64,000 nucleotides of DNA from Heterotrichella gracilis. Taxonomy: Eukaryota; Sar; Xanthophyceae; Tribonematales; Xanthonemataceae. Shown here one piece after another: positions 17,304-25,940 of this stretch. Position 1 is the first letter of the stretch, and every line of letters starts with the position of its first letter. The notes below the pieces were generated by a model. The model saw only the letters and a program-made list of their open reading frames with translations, made no database searches and was not told where the DNA came from. The position numbers were made by a program, and so were the translations under genes. Location of the stretch: assembly GCA_032358255.1 (NCBI GenBank), contig JAULBX010022186.1, positions 186,001 through 250,000 on the forward strand. Reading direction: 5' to 3'.

Positions 17304-18569
17304 ATGGATCAAAAAAGTTCCGGTTCTGCTTTAAACAAATTAATTCTTGTTGCTGCTTTAGGTTATTTTGTAGACATCTATGATCTTTTATTATTTGGAG
17401 TTGAACGTACGCAAAGTCTTAACGAAATTTTACCCTTACAGTTTCCCGGAATTAGTGATGCAGTTCTAAAATTACTGAATGCTTCTTACGGTAAGTTGTT
17501 ACTTAACTGGCAAATGGCCGGAATGCTTATTGGTGGGCTCTTTTGGGGCATGCTTGGCGATAAGAAAGGCAGACTCTCTGTTCTCTTCGGATCTATCTTA
17601 GTTTATTCGATTGCAAATATTTTAAATGGAATGGTGCAAAGTACTGATTCTTATATTGTTCTCCGCTTTATTTCAGGTTTTGGTTTAGCAGGTGAGTTAG
17701 GTGCGGGTATTACCTTGGTAAGCGAAAGCATGAGCAAAGAACGACGCGGTTACGGCACCATGATAGTTGCCACTGTAGGTGTGTTTGGTGCTGTTGTGGC
17801 GGGTTTTATGGGCGAAGTAATAAGTAACTGGCGCAACTCATTTTACCTGGGTGGCGGCATGGGTCTGGTACTTTTAGTATTGCGTATTGGTGTGTTTGAA
17901 TCGGGCATGTTTGCGGCAGTTAAAAAAGAAACCTCGGTTAAAAAAGGAAACATCCTGCAATTGTTCTCTAGCAAAAAAAGTATTGTAAAATATTTATGCA
18001 TCATTTTTGTCACCGTACCGGTTTGGTACGTAATGGGTACTTTGGTTCTGTTCTCGCCCGAATTAAGTGAGTTAATGGGACTGCCAGAAAAATCAATATC
18101 CGCAGGTAAGTCCATTATGTTTGCTTATGCAGGCATAACGGTTGGCGACATTGCATCCGGATTAATTAGTCAGTTGTTGCGATCCCGAAAAAAAGCACTG
18201 GCTGTTTTTTTATCACTTACTGTAATTGGTACTATACTTTACTTTTTAGTTGGCGGCACTTCTGTTACCGTTTTTTATTCTATTGTGGCTTTTATTGGTT
18301 TTGCCACCGGTTATTGGGCAGTGTTCATAAGCACCGCATCTGAATTGTTTGGAACCAACATTCGCGCAACAGCTACAACTACGGCTCCTAATTTTGTACG
18401 CGGTTCAACAATTCTCATTTCAATATTATTAAACCTTGTTATTTCTGTTTGCGATGTAGATAAATTACTGGCTACAAAAATTACCGGCTGCATTATCATT
18501 GGTATAGGATTTGTAGCTCTATATTTCTTAGAAGAGACCTTTGGCAAGGATCTAAATTATACTGAATAA
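17304..18569 (+). CDS. MFS transporter
   Basis: 421 residues, about twelve membrane helices. The loop 2-3 motif reads GMLGDKKGRLSVL, and RFISGFGLAGELGAGITLVSE is typical of the metabolite:H+ symporter (sugar/carboxylate transporter) branch. Substrate cannot be told. It begins four bases after the protease gene and shares one base with the CoA-binding gene, so these genes may be one transcript. Confidence 0.9.
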   Translation: MDQKSSGSALNKLILVAALGYFVDIYDLLLFGVERTQSLNEILPLQFPGISDAVLKLLNASYGKLLLNWQMAGMLIGGLFWGMLGDKKGRLSVLFGSILVYSIANILNGMVQSTDSYIVLRFISGFGLAGELGAGITLVSESMSKERRGYGTMIVATVGVFGAVVAGFMGEVISNWRNSFYLGGGMGLVLLVLRIGVFESGMFAAVKKETSVKKGNILQLFSSKKSIVKYLCIIFVTVPVWYVMGTLVLFSPELSELMGLPEKSISAGKSIMFAYAGITVGDIASGLISQLLRSRKKALAVFLSLTVIGTILYFLVGGTSVTVFYSIVAFIGFATGYWAVFISTASELFGTNIRATATTTAPNFVRGSTILISILLNLVISVCDVDKLLATKITGCIIIGIGFVALYFLEETFGKDLNYTE

Positions 18570-18928
18570 TGAAAAAGACAATTGTTATAGGCGCCTCCGA
18601 AAATCCCGAACGTTATGCATTTAAGGCCATGACGAGTTTAAAAAAACACGGACACGAAGTTATTGGACTTGGGTTAAAAGAAGGAGAAGTTGCCGGAGCT
18701 AAGATCTTAACCGGCAAGCCGGCATTAAAAGATATTGATACCGTTACACTTTATATTGGCCCCGCCAGGCATGCCGAATGGATGGATTATTTAATTGGCT
18801 TAAAACCAAAACGTATCATCTTTAATCCCGGTACCGAGAACCCTGAGTTTGCAAGCAAAGCAAGTAATAATGGTATTGAATGTATAGATGCCTGTACATT
18901 GGTCATGTTAAGTATTGGCAATTTTTAA
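18569..18928 (+). CDS. CoA-binding domain protein
   Basis: 119 residues forming one CoA_binding_2 Rossmann domain: TIVIGASENPERYAFKAM, then TLYIGPARHAEWMDYLI and RIIFNPGTENPEF. It resembles the CoA-binding part of succinyl-CoA synthetase without the ligase part. The family is widespread and its role is unresolved. The stop codon is one base before the next ATG. Confidence 0.88.
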   Translation: MKKTIVIGASENPERYAFKAMTSLKKHGHEVIGLGLKEGEVAGAKILTGKPALKDIDTVTLYIGPARHAEWMDYLIGLKPKRIIFNPGTENPEFASKASNNGIECIDACTLVMLSIGNF

Positions 18929-18929
18929 A

Positions 18930-19370
18930 ATGAAAATTATCCTTAAAGAATTTAAAGACCTAAGTAACACCCAGCTTTTTGAAATTTATAAATTAAGAAG
19001 CGAAGTGTTTATTGTGGAGCAAAATTGCGCTTATCAGGATGTGGATGATATCGATCAACGCGCTGCTCATCTTTTAATATCAGAGGCTGGAACCCTTGCT
19101 GCATATGCCCGCATCATCCCTCCCGGCATTTCGTATAAAGAACCTTCCATTGGTAGGGTAGTGGTGCGAAAACAATTCAGGGGTAGGGATATTGGCAAAC
19201 TTTTAATGAAAGAATGCATAAAATACCTGAGCACTGCTTTTCCTAAATGGGAAATTGTTATCTCCGCACAATCGTACCTCATTAAATTCTACACCGAATT
19301 AGGTTTTAATGCCGAAGGGGAAGAGTACCTCGAAGACAACATTCCGCATACAAAAATGCGCTTAAAGTAA
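18930..19370 (+). CDS. GNAT N-acetyltransferase, ElaA type
   Basis: 146 residues from the ATG at 18930, chosen because an upstream start would sit inside the previous gene. Its hallmarks are LYxLRxxVFIVEQNCAYQD-type wording (YKLRSEVFIVEQNCAYQDVD) and the acetyl-CoA loop VVRKQFRGRDIGKLLM. C-terminal YxxFGFxxxGEEYLEDxIPH-like wording (LGFNAEGEEYLEDNIPH) is the ElaA signature. Substrate unknown. An 8-bp inverted repeat (19360-19380, GCTTAAAG/CTTTAAGC) spans the stop codon and could be a weak terminator. Confidence 0.9.
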   Translation: MKIILKEFKDLSNTQLFEIYKLRSEVFIVEQNCAYQDVDDIDQRAAHLLISEAGTLAAYARIIPPGISYKEPSIGRVVVRKQFRGRDIGKLLMKECIKYLSTAFPKWEIVISAQSYLIKFYTELGFNAEGEEYLEDNIPHTKMRLK

Positions 19371-19470
19371 TGCTTTAAGCTATCGGTTTAAAAACAATCT
19401 TTTGTTTAATAAATATAGTTAACAGGCTCAAAAAATTGCCTTAGTTTCATTATCTTTGAATCTACCTCTT

Positions 19471-20208
19471 TTGAAAAAGTACTATCATATATTTCTCTTT
19501 TTATTTATTTGCGTTCAAATAAATGCGCAACAACGTTTTGCCGACCAGGTGCCGCAAATTAAGCGTTACCTGCAAAAAGACATTGTGGATAGTATAGAAG
19601 GTATTAAAATGTATAACCGTTTAATTGCAGCTATTGGTGGCGATTCTGTAACTTATAACAAAGCCGGTTATAACAAACAGGGCTGGAACGAAGATTTTTA
19701 TGTTAGCGGCAAATTACTGCACCGTGGTTATTATATAGATGGCCAGGCGATCGTTTTCAAGAATTTTTTTGAGAATGGCCAGTGCGAGCGCACAGTGGTT
19801 AATCCCGATCCTTTACATTGCAACATTGATATATTTTACGAAAGCGGTAAACAACGCCGCCAGATAAACTATTACAACGGTTTGCCCCAAAAATGGTACG
19901 AGTTTTATGCTAACGGTTTGCCAAAATATACCGAAGAGAATGAGAAGGAAATGAAATACATTACCTTAAAAAAATCCTGGTACGATAACGGGCAGGTAAA
20001 AGATGTAATGGAAATAACCGACCTTAAGAACAAAAAATACAATCAAAAGACCTTTTATGAGAACGGACAAACAAAAGGCGAAGGGCCGGTTGTATTGTCA
20101 ATTGATGGTAAATCGTATGTAAAAGATGGTACCTGGAATTTTTACGACAGTAACGGTAAAAACAAACGTACCGAAAAGTACAACGCCACTAAGTTAACTT
20201 CCAATTAA
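19471..20208 (+). CDS. Exported MORN/YwqK-like repeat protein
   Basis: I choose the TTG at 19471 (KKYYHIFLFLFICVQINAQQ, a clean signal peptide of about 20 residues). The alternative TTG at 19456 lies inside a perfect TATCTTTG box (19451-19458). The 245-residue protein has repeated short beta motifs of the MORN_2/YwqK kind: NGQCERTVV, ESGKQRRQINYYNGLPQKW, ANGLPKYTEE, DNGQVKDVME and ENGQTKGEG. Such proteins are often labelled antitoxins, but there is no toxin partner here and the signal peptide argues for an envelope role. It converges on ung with a 20-base overlap. Confidence 0.75.
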   Translation: MKKYYHIFLFLFICVQINAQQRFADQVPQIKRYLQKDIVDSIEGIKMYNRLIAAIGGDSVTYNKAGYNKQGWNEDFYVSGKLLHRGYYIDGQAIVFKNFFENGQCERTVVNPDPLHCNIDIFYESGKQRRQINYYNGLPQKWYEFYANGLPKYTEENEKEMKYITLKKSWYDNGQVKDVMEITDLKNKKYNQKTFYENGQTKGEGPVVLSIDGKSYVKDGTWNFYDSNGKNKRTEKYNATKLTSN

Positions 20209-20863
20209 TAGGCGTTAACTTATTTTCTTCAAGATATTTATTAGTCTTACTAAAATGTTTGCTGCCAAAAAAGGCGCCACGTGCTAATGGCGATGGGTGT
20301 GCTGCTGTTAATATCAAGTGCTTGTCCTTGTTTATCAATTCTGCTTTGGCAGCGGCGTAAGCGCCCCATAACAGGAAAACAACATGCTCTTTTTTCTCGC
20401 TAACCAGTTTAATAATAGCATCGGTAAAGTGTTGCCAACCAAAATTTTTGTGGCTGCCTGGCAAACCCGCTTGTACAGTTAAAACAGCATTAAGCAGCAA
20501 AACCCCTTGTTTTGCCCAATTCTCAAGGTTTCCCGAGGTTGGGATCTCAAAGCCGGGAATATCCGTCTGCAATTCTTTATAAATATTTTTAAGGCTGGGT
20601 GGCGTGCGCACTTCGTTAGTAACCGAAAAACTAAGGCCGTGTGCCTGGTTAGGACCGTGATACGGATCCTGACCAATAATTACCACTTTAATATCTTCAA
20701 AGGCGCAGAGCTGCAACGCTTGAAAAACCTGGTTGGCCGGAGGATAGACGGTATGTGATTTGTAGGCTAGATTAACATGTGACTGCAGTTCTTTATAATA
20801 AGCTTTATCAAACTCAGAATGTAAGAGGTTATTCCATTCAGGTGACAGCGATTTAATGCTCAT
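20189..20863 (-). CDS. ung: Uracil-DNA glycosylase, family 1
   Basis: 224 residues. The water-activating motif GQDPYHG is at 64-70 (Asp66), FSV follows for uracil stacking, and the DNA-intercalating HPSPLARG loop with catalytic His is near 190. ENWAKQGVLLLNAVLTV is a further family segment. It removes uracil from DNA in base excision repair. The 3' end overlaps the convergent YwqK-like gene by 20 bases, though both C-termini look natural. Confidence 0.97.
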   Translation of the reverse strand: MSIKSLSPEWNNLLHSEFDKAYYKELQSHVNLAYKSHTVYPPANQVFQALQLCAFEDIKVVIIGQDPYHGPNQAHGLSFSVTNEVRTPPSLKNIYKELQTDIPGFEIPTSGNLENWAKQGVLLLNAVLTVQAGLPGSHKNFGWQHFTDAIIKLVSEKKEHVVFLLWGAYAAAKAELINKDKHLILTAAHPSPLARGAFFGSKHFSKTNKYLEENKLTPINWKLT

Positions 20864-20964
20864 ATTAGTACTAACGTTAAATTGTTATTAAATATTTACA
20901 AAGTAACCTTTTTTATTTCTCAGAGTAAAAAAGAATAATTAAATTTATAATCTATAAAAACCTT

Positions 20965-21090
20965 ATGAAAAAATTAATTTCTCTTTCAATCGTTGCAATG
21001 TTTGTTGCTATTAGTTTTACATCTTGCAAAAGTCACGAAAAATGTCCTGCTTACTCTAAAGTAGAGAAGAGCAATAAAAAATCAGTTTAA
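20965..21090 (+). CDS. Tiny lipoprotein (41 residues)
   Basis: A short frame with ATG at 20965 encodes MKKLISLSIVAMFVAISFTSC (lipobox FTSC, Cys21), then KSHEKCPAYSKVEKSNKKSV. The complete lipoprotein signal, isolated position and terminator just behind it make it a real gene. Similar very short lipoproteins with a CPAY-like motif occur in Bacteroidota. Function unknown. Confidence 0.65.
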   Translation: MKKLISLSIVAMFVAISFTSCKSHEKCPAYSKVEKSNKKSV

Positions 21091-21099
21091 TCTTAAATG

Positions 21100-21123
21100 A
21101 GAGGGCTAATTTCCTCTTTTTTT
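21100..21123 (+). terminator. Terminator after the 41-residue lipoprotein gene
   Basis: Stem AGAGG/CCTCT (21100-21104 with 21113-21117), 8-base loop, followed by seven T (21117-21123). Confidence 0.65.
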
Positions 21124-21240
21124 GCATATATCTATTTAACATAATGTTAATTATATAATTTTAAAAAGTATATTTTTAAACTCACATAATTATCGTTATG
21201 TCTGCGGCTAAAGCCTTGTCCTTACGGATAAATAGCCCCT

Positions 21241-21278
21241 AATGAAGTCATAAAATAAAATGATTTTAGACTTTCATT
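21241..21278. repeat. Long imperfect hairpin in a non-coding stretch
   Basis: AATGAAGTC (21241-21249) pairs with GACTTTCATT (21269-21278) with one bulged base, and TAAAAT pairs with ATTTTA inside, around a 6-base loop. The 280-base region 21091-21370 otherwise holds only the terminator above and no gene that I can support. It could be a small mobile-element remnant or a structured RNA end. Confidence 0.5.
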
Positions 21279-21370
21279 CCTTCCCTGCGCCCTTCACTAT
21301 AAGTATCGTACTTGACTATCCTTTCCTTTGGAAAGATTAAGAACAAAAAATTGTCTATTTTTATGTACCT

Positions 21371-21553
21371 ATGAAAGTAACATTAATCGGCGTTGCTCTT
21401 ATAATTTTAGGAATCGTAATCTTTTTTTATACTCTTAAAAAAGAAACTAAAGAAAGTCCGTTTGCATTTGGAAATAAAATAAAAGGTTTAGGAGCTGGAC
21501 TTGCCTGTTTTACAATTGGCATTGGTCTTTTATTGGGCTACATAAAATTATAA
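21371..21553 (+). CDS. Small two-helix membrane protein
   Basis: 60 residues with two hydrophobic helices (4-21 and 40-57) joined by a charged loop (KKETKESPF). The strong bidirectional terminator directly behind it supports expression. Family and function unknown. Confidence 0.55.
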   Translation: MKVTLIGVALIILGIVIFFYTLKKETKESPFAFGNKIKGLGAGLACFTIGIGLLLGYIKL

Positions 21554-21557
21554 CAAA

Positions 21558-21583
21558 AAACCCCTACATTTCTGTAAGGGTTT
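21558..21583. terminator. Bidirectional terminator
   Basis: An 11-bp stem with one mismatch (21558-21568 with 21573-21583, AAACCCCTACA/TGTAAGGGTTT) and a 4-base loop, between convergent genes ending at 21553 and 21587. Confidence 0.75.
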
Positions 21584-21586
21584 GAT

Positions 21587-21919
21587 TTAATAATTTTGAA
21601 TTTGTTCCAAAAAATCTTCTCCACAATTTCCAATTACTGGTGGTTTAGCTGCAATCTTTTTTATTTCCATTCTCCGGTCAATCATTAAAATTGAATCATA
21701 AATCAAGCCCATTTTCTTACCCAATGGATCATCTTTTTTAATTTCAATACATTTATTGTAATTCTTAGCCTGGTGTAATTGTTTTGTAAAAGGAATTATT
21801 GAATAACTATCACTAAATACTTCTACGATTAAGACAAACCTAGCATAACCTTCATTTTTGTTTTCTTGATTGGGAAAAAAGGGCAAGGCAATTACATCGC
21901 CCTCTTTAAACTTCAACAT
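21587..21919 (-). CDS. PemK/MazF-like fold protein (putative)
   Basis: 110 residues. The opening FKEGDVIALPFFPNQE and ARFVLIVEVFSDSYSIIPFT follow the layout of PemK/MazF SH3-like barrels (GDVV.lPFPF, then a VLIV strand). These are usually RNA-cleaving members of toxin-antitoxin pairs, but no recognisable antitoxin is adjacent. The upstream partner, nine bases away on the same strand, is a coiled-coil membrane protein. The assignment rests on overall pattern only. Confidence 0.5.
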   Translation of the reverse strand: MLKFKEGDVIALPFFPNQENKNEGYARFVLIVEVFSDSYSIIPFTKQLHQAKNYNKCIEIKKDDPLGKKMGLIYDSILMIDRRMEIKKIAAKPPVIGNCGEDFLEQIQNY

Positions 21920-21928
21920 ACTTAATTT

Positions 21929-22507
21929 TTATCTAAGCTGTTTTTTATGATTGAAGACAAGTTCTTTATCTTCTTTTGACTGGTCGTAGTTCCAAATATC
22001 TTCCAAATCTTTGAATTGTGCCTTATACTCTATAAATTCAGATTCAGAAAGCCCTAAATCAGCTTTATTATATACATAAGAGGTTCTAATTAACGAAAGC
22101 ATCTCCTTTAATTCCCTATTCATTAAATTAAGATTATTGAATAATTTATTAAAAATTTTAGGTGTTTTCTGTGCTTTTAAATATGCTAGAGGTTCTAATT
22201 TAGTAGATATGCTAAAAATGCTCTCTTCTAATGAAACTAAATCTTCATATTTTGTAGAAGCAGATCTTAATTTTGATGAAATATCTTGTTTAAAGACACT
22301 CATTTCTTTCGCCATTTTGGAGGTTATAACAGTAAGCCTCCAAACTATGAATAAAAATATTGGAGACACTGCAATAACAACACTTAAAAGTCCTATTAAG
22401 CCAACAAATAACCTAATATTATCATTAGTGCGCTTTAAAAGTGTTAAAGTTTTTGAAAGATTTTCTGTCTCTCTTAAAGAATGTTGATTATGAAAATCAA
22501 TTACCAT
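21929..22507 (-). CDS. Single-pass membrane protein with coiled coil
   Basis: 192 residues. One long hydrophobic helix near 33-56 (LFVGLIGLLSVVIAVSPIFLFIVW) is followed by a helical, probably coiled-coil region (KMAKEMSVFKQDISSKL onward). No enzymatic motif. It is likely co-transcribed with the PemK-like gene. Function unknown. Confidence 0.55.
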   Translation of the reverse strand: MVIDFHNQHSLRETENLSKTLTLLKRTNDNIRLFVGLIGLLSVVIAVSPIFLFIVWRLTVITSKMAKEMSVFKQDISSKLRSASTKYEDLVSLEESIFSISTKLEPLAYLKAQKTPKIFNKLFNNLNLMNRELKEMLSLIRTSYVYNKADLGLSESEFIEYKAQFKDLEDIWNYDQSKEDKELVFNHKKQLR

Positions 22508-22715
22508 GTTTTTTGCCTTTAATTTATGTATAAATTAAAAATGCTAAACTGCTCGTGTGTGTTTGGTTATACGCAAATATAATACAAAGGTTCATTAATG
22601 TTACTACCTTCAGTCACTTTTTAAACATTTTTACCGTTAATATCTTCTTCACGTCTATTTTTAGCACCTATTTTAACAGTTCTACCATATTATACCGCAA
22701 CTTTTGTGCCTACAC

Positions 22716-22735
22716 ACCTACTGCCAGCAGTAGGT
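22716..22735. repeat. Perfect 9-bp inverted repeat
   Basis: ACCTACTGC (22716-22724), two bases, then GCAGTAGGT (22727-22735), in the 261-base divergent gap 22508-22768. It lies 33 bases upstream of the protease gene start, so it could be an operator, or an intergenic repeat of the CTACTGC type common in the phylum. I see no other feature in the gap. Confidence 0.5.
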
Positions 22736-22768
22736 AAATATCTCGCTTAACTTGGGTAACTTAGTCGG

Positions 22769-23560
22769 ATGAAATATTTATTAGCCTTATCAATTCAACT
22801 AGGTATTGTTGCTTCTTTTTTTGGACAAGAAATTAGAAAAATCGAAAGCCTGCAAAGTTTACAAGTATCTATTTTTTTTGACGATTTGCAATTGGGAAGT
22901 GCTACTGGCTTCATTATTAAATCTAAAACTCGATATTATTTAGTTACAAATTGGCATGTGGTTACCGGCAGAAACCCATTTACAGGCAGATTTGAACCTG
23001 GAATATTCGCGTCTCCTAATAAGATTAAAATTACTCACCACAGTAAAAAATTAGGTGAGTTTGTTGAAAAAACGGAACAGCTAACGCTACGACAAGACAC
23101 CATGTGGAAAGGAGTCAGGATCGATGACAATAGAATAGATGTTGTTGCTTTACCTTTAAAAGATACAATAGGTATTAATGTGTTTCCAGTAAACTATAAA
23201 GCCACTCCCGATTCAGTGATTTTGAGTCCAACAGAAAGAGTTTTTATAATTGGGTTTCCAAATGGAATGAAATTATCAAATTTGCCAATTTGGAAGTCTG
23301 GATTAATAGCATCCGAACCAGCATTAGACCCTGAAAAACTGCCCATTATATATATTGATACTGAAGGTTATCATGGAATGTCAGGTTCGCCAGTTTATTT
23401 TATAAGTAGTAGTTTCCCAACGATAACAGCGCTAAATTCTGTATATCCAGTCCCTCAATCTTTTTTTATGGGGGTTTTTAGCGGAGGGTTTGATAATATA
23501 AAAGTTAGTTATTTATGGAAGTCAAGCTTTTTGAAATTATTTTTTGATAGCCTGCCCTAA
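22769..23560 (+). CDS. Exported trypsin-like serine protease
   Basis: 263 residues. A signal peptide ends near FFGQ (20). The chymotrypsin-fold triad can be placed: His63 in VTNWHVVTG, Asp124 in RIDVVALPL and Ser207 in GMSGSPVY. There is no PDZ domain, so it is not a DegP/HtrA type. It should act in the periplasm or outside, since it has no T9SS tail. The neighbours are small accessory genes. Confidence 0.8.
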   Translation: MKYLLALSIQLGIVASFFGQEIRKIESLQSLQVSIFFDDLQLGSATGFIIKSKTRYYLVTNWHVVTGRNPFTGRFEPGIFASPNKIKITHHSKKLGEFVEKTEQLTLRQDTMWKGVRIDDNRIDVVALPLKDTIGINVFPVNYKATPDSVILSPTERVFIIGFPNGMKLSNLPIWKSGLIASEPALDPEKLPIIYIDTEGYHGMSGSPVYFISSSFPTITALNSVYPVPQSFFMGVFSGGFDNIKVSYLWKSSFLKLFFDSLP

Positions 23561-23829
23561 TATAATACGTGACCGTTTTGCTTTGAGAAAAAACCACTAA
23601 TTGAATCTTTTTCAAATGTTTTTTGATATTCTTTGTAATAGTAATTATTGGTCGTCTTAACCGTAATGCAATTAGTTAAGATTAATGCTATGTAAATTAC
23701 CTTTGTCAATCATGTTAAAATAAAGCCAACCCGACCCTCTCTCACATACCTAAGCTTTTTGACATAACGACTCTTAGGTCAACAGAAGTCAGAGTCATCT
23801 GCGTTCCATTAAAATCCCTAGCTTTACAC

Positions 23830-24096
23830 ATGATCCGCATTAATGGTATAATAGACGAAATTAAAGAGCTTAAAAAAGAACCCAATCACCGCTCTGCCCT
23901 TAAAATTGTAAGTTTATTAGAGAGCAACCACAAATTATTTTTGGCAAAACTCGATCCGCAGGATTATAATTTTATGCTCCGCAATTTTGAAGAGCTGGCA
24001 CACACAGCACCAAAAGACTATAATACTGCCGGTTTTACCCGCGAGTACGAAAAGCATTTTGAGTCGCTTTTATTTCATCTTAACAAGATCGTTTAA
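23830..24096 (+). CDS. Hypothetical protein, 88 residues
   Basis: Soluble, charged, helical protein (IIDEIKELKKEPNHRSALKI, then LDPQDYNFMLRNFEELA). Not recognised. The 269-base gap before it (23561-23829) holds no gene I can support, only a TACCTTTG box (23698-23705) that might be a -7 element. Confidence 0.5.
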   Translation: MIRINGIIDEIKELKKEPNHRSALKIVSLLESNHKLFLAKLDPQDYNFMLRNFEELAHTAPKDYNTAGFTREYEKHFESLLFHLNKIV

Positions 24097-24237
24097 AGAT
24101 CCGGTTTCACTAATGAAAGCCGTTTAAAGGGATATTTGACAATAGCAACTGTAGCTGCGTTTAAGCCAATATTAAATTTTAAGGATAACTTTTAATTATA
24201 CTGCTTTTTAATTACATTTAAAGTAAAATTAAAAGCC

Positions 24238-24414
24238 ATGAGCAAAGGAACAAAAGAAATGCTTAAAACATTAATTTCTAATACGGAATTAATAATGCAG
24301 CATTTAAAAATTAAAAAAGTGGCAGCAACAGAAAAGAGCGCGCCTAAAAAAACAGCCAGAAAAAAAACAGTTAAACAAGGCGCCGAGAAAAAAGGCCCCC
24401 GTAAAAAGCGTTAA
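24238..24414 (+). CDS. Lysine-rich small basic protein (histone H1-like tail)
   Basis: A 58-residue frame from ATG 24238 to TAA 24412-24414: a helical first half (GTKEMLKTLISNTELIMQHL) and a strongly basic second half (APKKTARKKTVKQ, GPRKKR). The composition resembles the AlaLys-rich tails of bacterial H1-like or HU-tail proteins, so nucleic-acid binding is plausible. It ends two bases before the convergent gene at 24417. Confidence 0.55.
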   Translation: MSKGTKEMLKTLISNTELIMQHLKIKKVAATEKSAPKKTARKKTVKQGAEKKGPRKKR

Positions 24415-24416
24415 GA

Positions 24417-24665
24417 TCAGATCAATTTACCGTTCTCTATAACATCTGTTAAACTGCGGTGTGCAAAGATGCCGTTCTCAAAATTAGCATCTTCTTCATT
24501 TGCATCTTCGGTATAACAGGTGGCATCGTAGTCACCATTGTCATCTTTGGTAACATCTATTGCCTTTATAATTAATTTAGTGCCGTTTGCCTGAAAATAA
24601 ATGGTTTTATTAAAATACTTATCGTAGTTCTTTACAATTAGGTCTTTTGCTTCTTCTAGTGTCAT
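24417..24665 (-). CDS. Hypothetical protein, 82 residues
   Basis: Small acidic soluble protein: MTLEEAKDLIVKNYDKYF, then a beta-like stretch GTKLIIKAIDVTKDDNGDYD and an acidic EDANEEDANFENG segment. No family recognised. It lies 11 bases after the 24677-24946 gene on the same strand, so the two are probably co-transcribed. Confidence 0.55.
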   Translation of the reverse strand: MTLEEAKDLIVKNYDKYFNKTIYFQANGTKLIIKAIDVTKDDNGDYDATCYTEDANEEDANFENGIFAHRSLTDVIENGKLI

Positions 24666-24676
24666 AATTTTTTGTT

Positions 24677-24946
24677 TTAAACGAGCTCTGAGCTCTCTTT
24701 TATTATTGCAAGTAGTTCTTTCTTCGACTCTGTAAATATTTCTTCTTTTTGGCTTTCGTTTGTATCAATACTTGCCAGGTTACTTTTTGCAAAACTTAAC
24801 CGTTTACTAAATTGGTTAATATGATGATTTTCATCCAGTAGAATATAAATTTCATCTACCAGGTTTATCATTTCAGTTATTGCACGGTTACTGCATTTTA
24901 ATGCCGTTACTTTTTTTTCAAGATTCGCTAATTCTGCGTTTTCCAT
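24677..24946 (-). CDS. Hypothetical helical protein, 89 residues
   Basis: All-helical, charged protein (AELANLEKKVTALKCSNRAI, then ILLDENHHINQFSKRL) with coiled-coil character. No family recognised. Likely one operon with the downstream 82-residue gene. Confidence 0.5.
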   Translation of the reverse strand: MENAELANLEKKVTALKCSNRAITEMINLVDEIYILLDENHHINQFSKRLSFAKSNLASIDTNESQKEEIFTESKKELLAIIKESSELV

Positions 24947-25103
24947 TTATAAAATCGATTAAAATAAGGTTTATGTCCTTATTATATTTCAAGAATCAGA
25001 CCAACAGGATCAATTAAAGAAATAGCCTGTGTTTGTGGGGAAATTAAGGGGAATAGAATAAATGTGGAAAGTAAAATGTAGAAAATAATACTCGTTTTAA
25101 ATT

Positions 25104-25340
25104 CTACTTCTTTTGTTTTTCAATTAAATGAACATACATCTCCTCCACTTTTTTTCGGGCCCAAGGTGTTTTTCTTAAAAAGGTAAGGCTCGATTTTACA
25201 CTTGGATCTTCGTTAAAACAACGAATATTAATTTTTGTTCCCATATGATCCCAACCATAATATTGCACCAGATGGTTGATGATCATTTCTAATGTTTTTC
25301 CGTGTAAAGGGTCTTTTGATTCAGTCATTTTTTCCGCCAT
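25104..25340 (-). CDS. VF530-family (DUF2132) DNA-binding protein
   Basis: 78 residues. [20 protein letters not shown], then [20 protein letters not shown] and [13 protein letters not shown] are the full-length VF530 signature. The family is small and structurally characterised with suspected DNA binding. The start may be the ATG at 25340, overlapping rnhA by 20 bases, or the next Met at 25328, overlapping by 8. Both imply coupling to RNase HI. Confidence 0.9.
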   Translation of the reverse strand: MAEKMTESKDPLHGKTLEMIINHLVQYYGWDHMGTKINIRCFNEDPSVKSSLTFLRKTPWARKKVEEMYVHLIEKQKK

Positions 25341-25794
25341 TCGCTCTTACTAAATTACGAACTATTTTATCTACTTCCCTATTAAAATTATCGGTACCAT
25401 CCGGCTTTTGGTGCGCTTTTACTTTAACAAAATTAATAGTGTGGCTGCTTATCTGCGCTAATAAGGTTTGCACCAGGTCGCTATTTTGAATGGGTGTTCC
25501 CTTATTACTTATAAAATTCTTTGATTCTAGTTTTTCTTTTCTACTTCTTAAATTTATTACATACTGGCTGTCTGAATAAATATTCAATAGTTCATTTTTA
25601 AAGCCCATTGTATCTAATAGTTCTATTGCTTTTATAACCGCCATCAATTCCATTCGGTTATGCGTAGTGCCGCTTTCTGTGCCTTTTAAGATCTGCTTTT
25701 TTCCATTGGTAAAGATCAATGCAGCCCAGGCACCGTAAAGCGACTGGGTATGGCAACTGCCATCGGTATATATTTCAATTTCTGTTCTTTCCAA
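25321..25794 (-). CDS. rnhA: Ribonuclease HI
   Basis: 157 residues. The active-site set is complete: Asp11 in IYTDGSC, Glu49 in HNRMEL, Asp75 in IYSDSQYV, His128 in KAHQKPDG and Asp142 in REVDKI. It removes RNA from RNA-DNA hybrids. Its end overlaps the VF530 gene. Confidence 0.95.
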   Translation of the reverse strand: MERTEIEIYTDGSCHTQSLYGAWAALIFTNGKKQILKGTESGTTHNRMELMAVIKAIELLDTMGFKNELLNIYSDSQYVINLRSRKEKLESKNFISNKGTPIQNSDLVQTLLAQISSHTINFVKVKAHQKPDGTDNFNREVDKIVRNLVRANGGKND

Positions 25795-25910
25795 TTCATA
25801 AATCTAACTCAATAATTGCGGATTTTGTGTTAAATAATTAGGGCGCAAATATTTTCATTAAAATATCATTAAATAAACATTTACACATTGATAAAAAAAA
25901 CAATAAATGC

Positions 25911-25940
25911 TTTGTTAAATTTATTAATTAATTACATTTA
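25911..25940 (+). promoter_or_regulatory. Putative promoter of the STAS-kinase-regulator operon
   Basis: TTTG (25911-25914), 18 bases, then TACATTTA (25933-25940), near the Bacteroidota consensus TTTG-N19-TAnnTTTG. The ATG follows at 25957. Confidence 0.6.

Noticed and set aside
19471-20208. Antitoxin of a toxin-antitoxin pair
   Set aside because: YwqK-like proteins are often so labelled, but this one has a signal peptide and no partner gene.
22555-22737. Plus-strand open frame of 60 codons in the divergent gap
   Set aside because: Low-complexity Phe/Thr/Ser-rich translation that runs into the inverted repeat, with no family resemblance and no convincing start signal.
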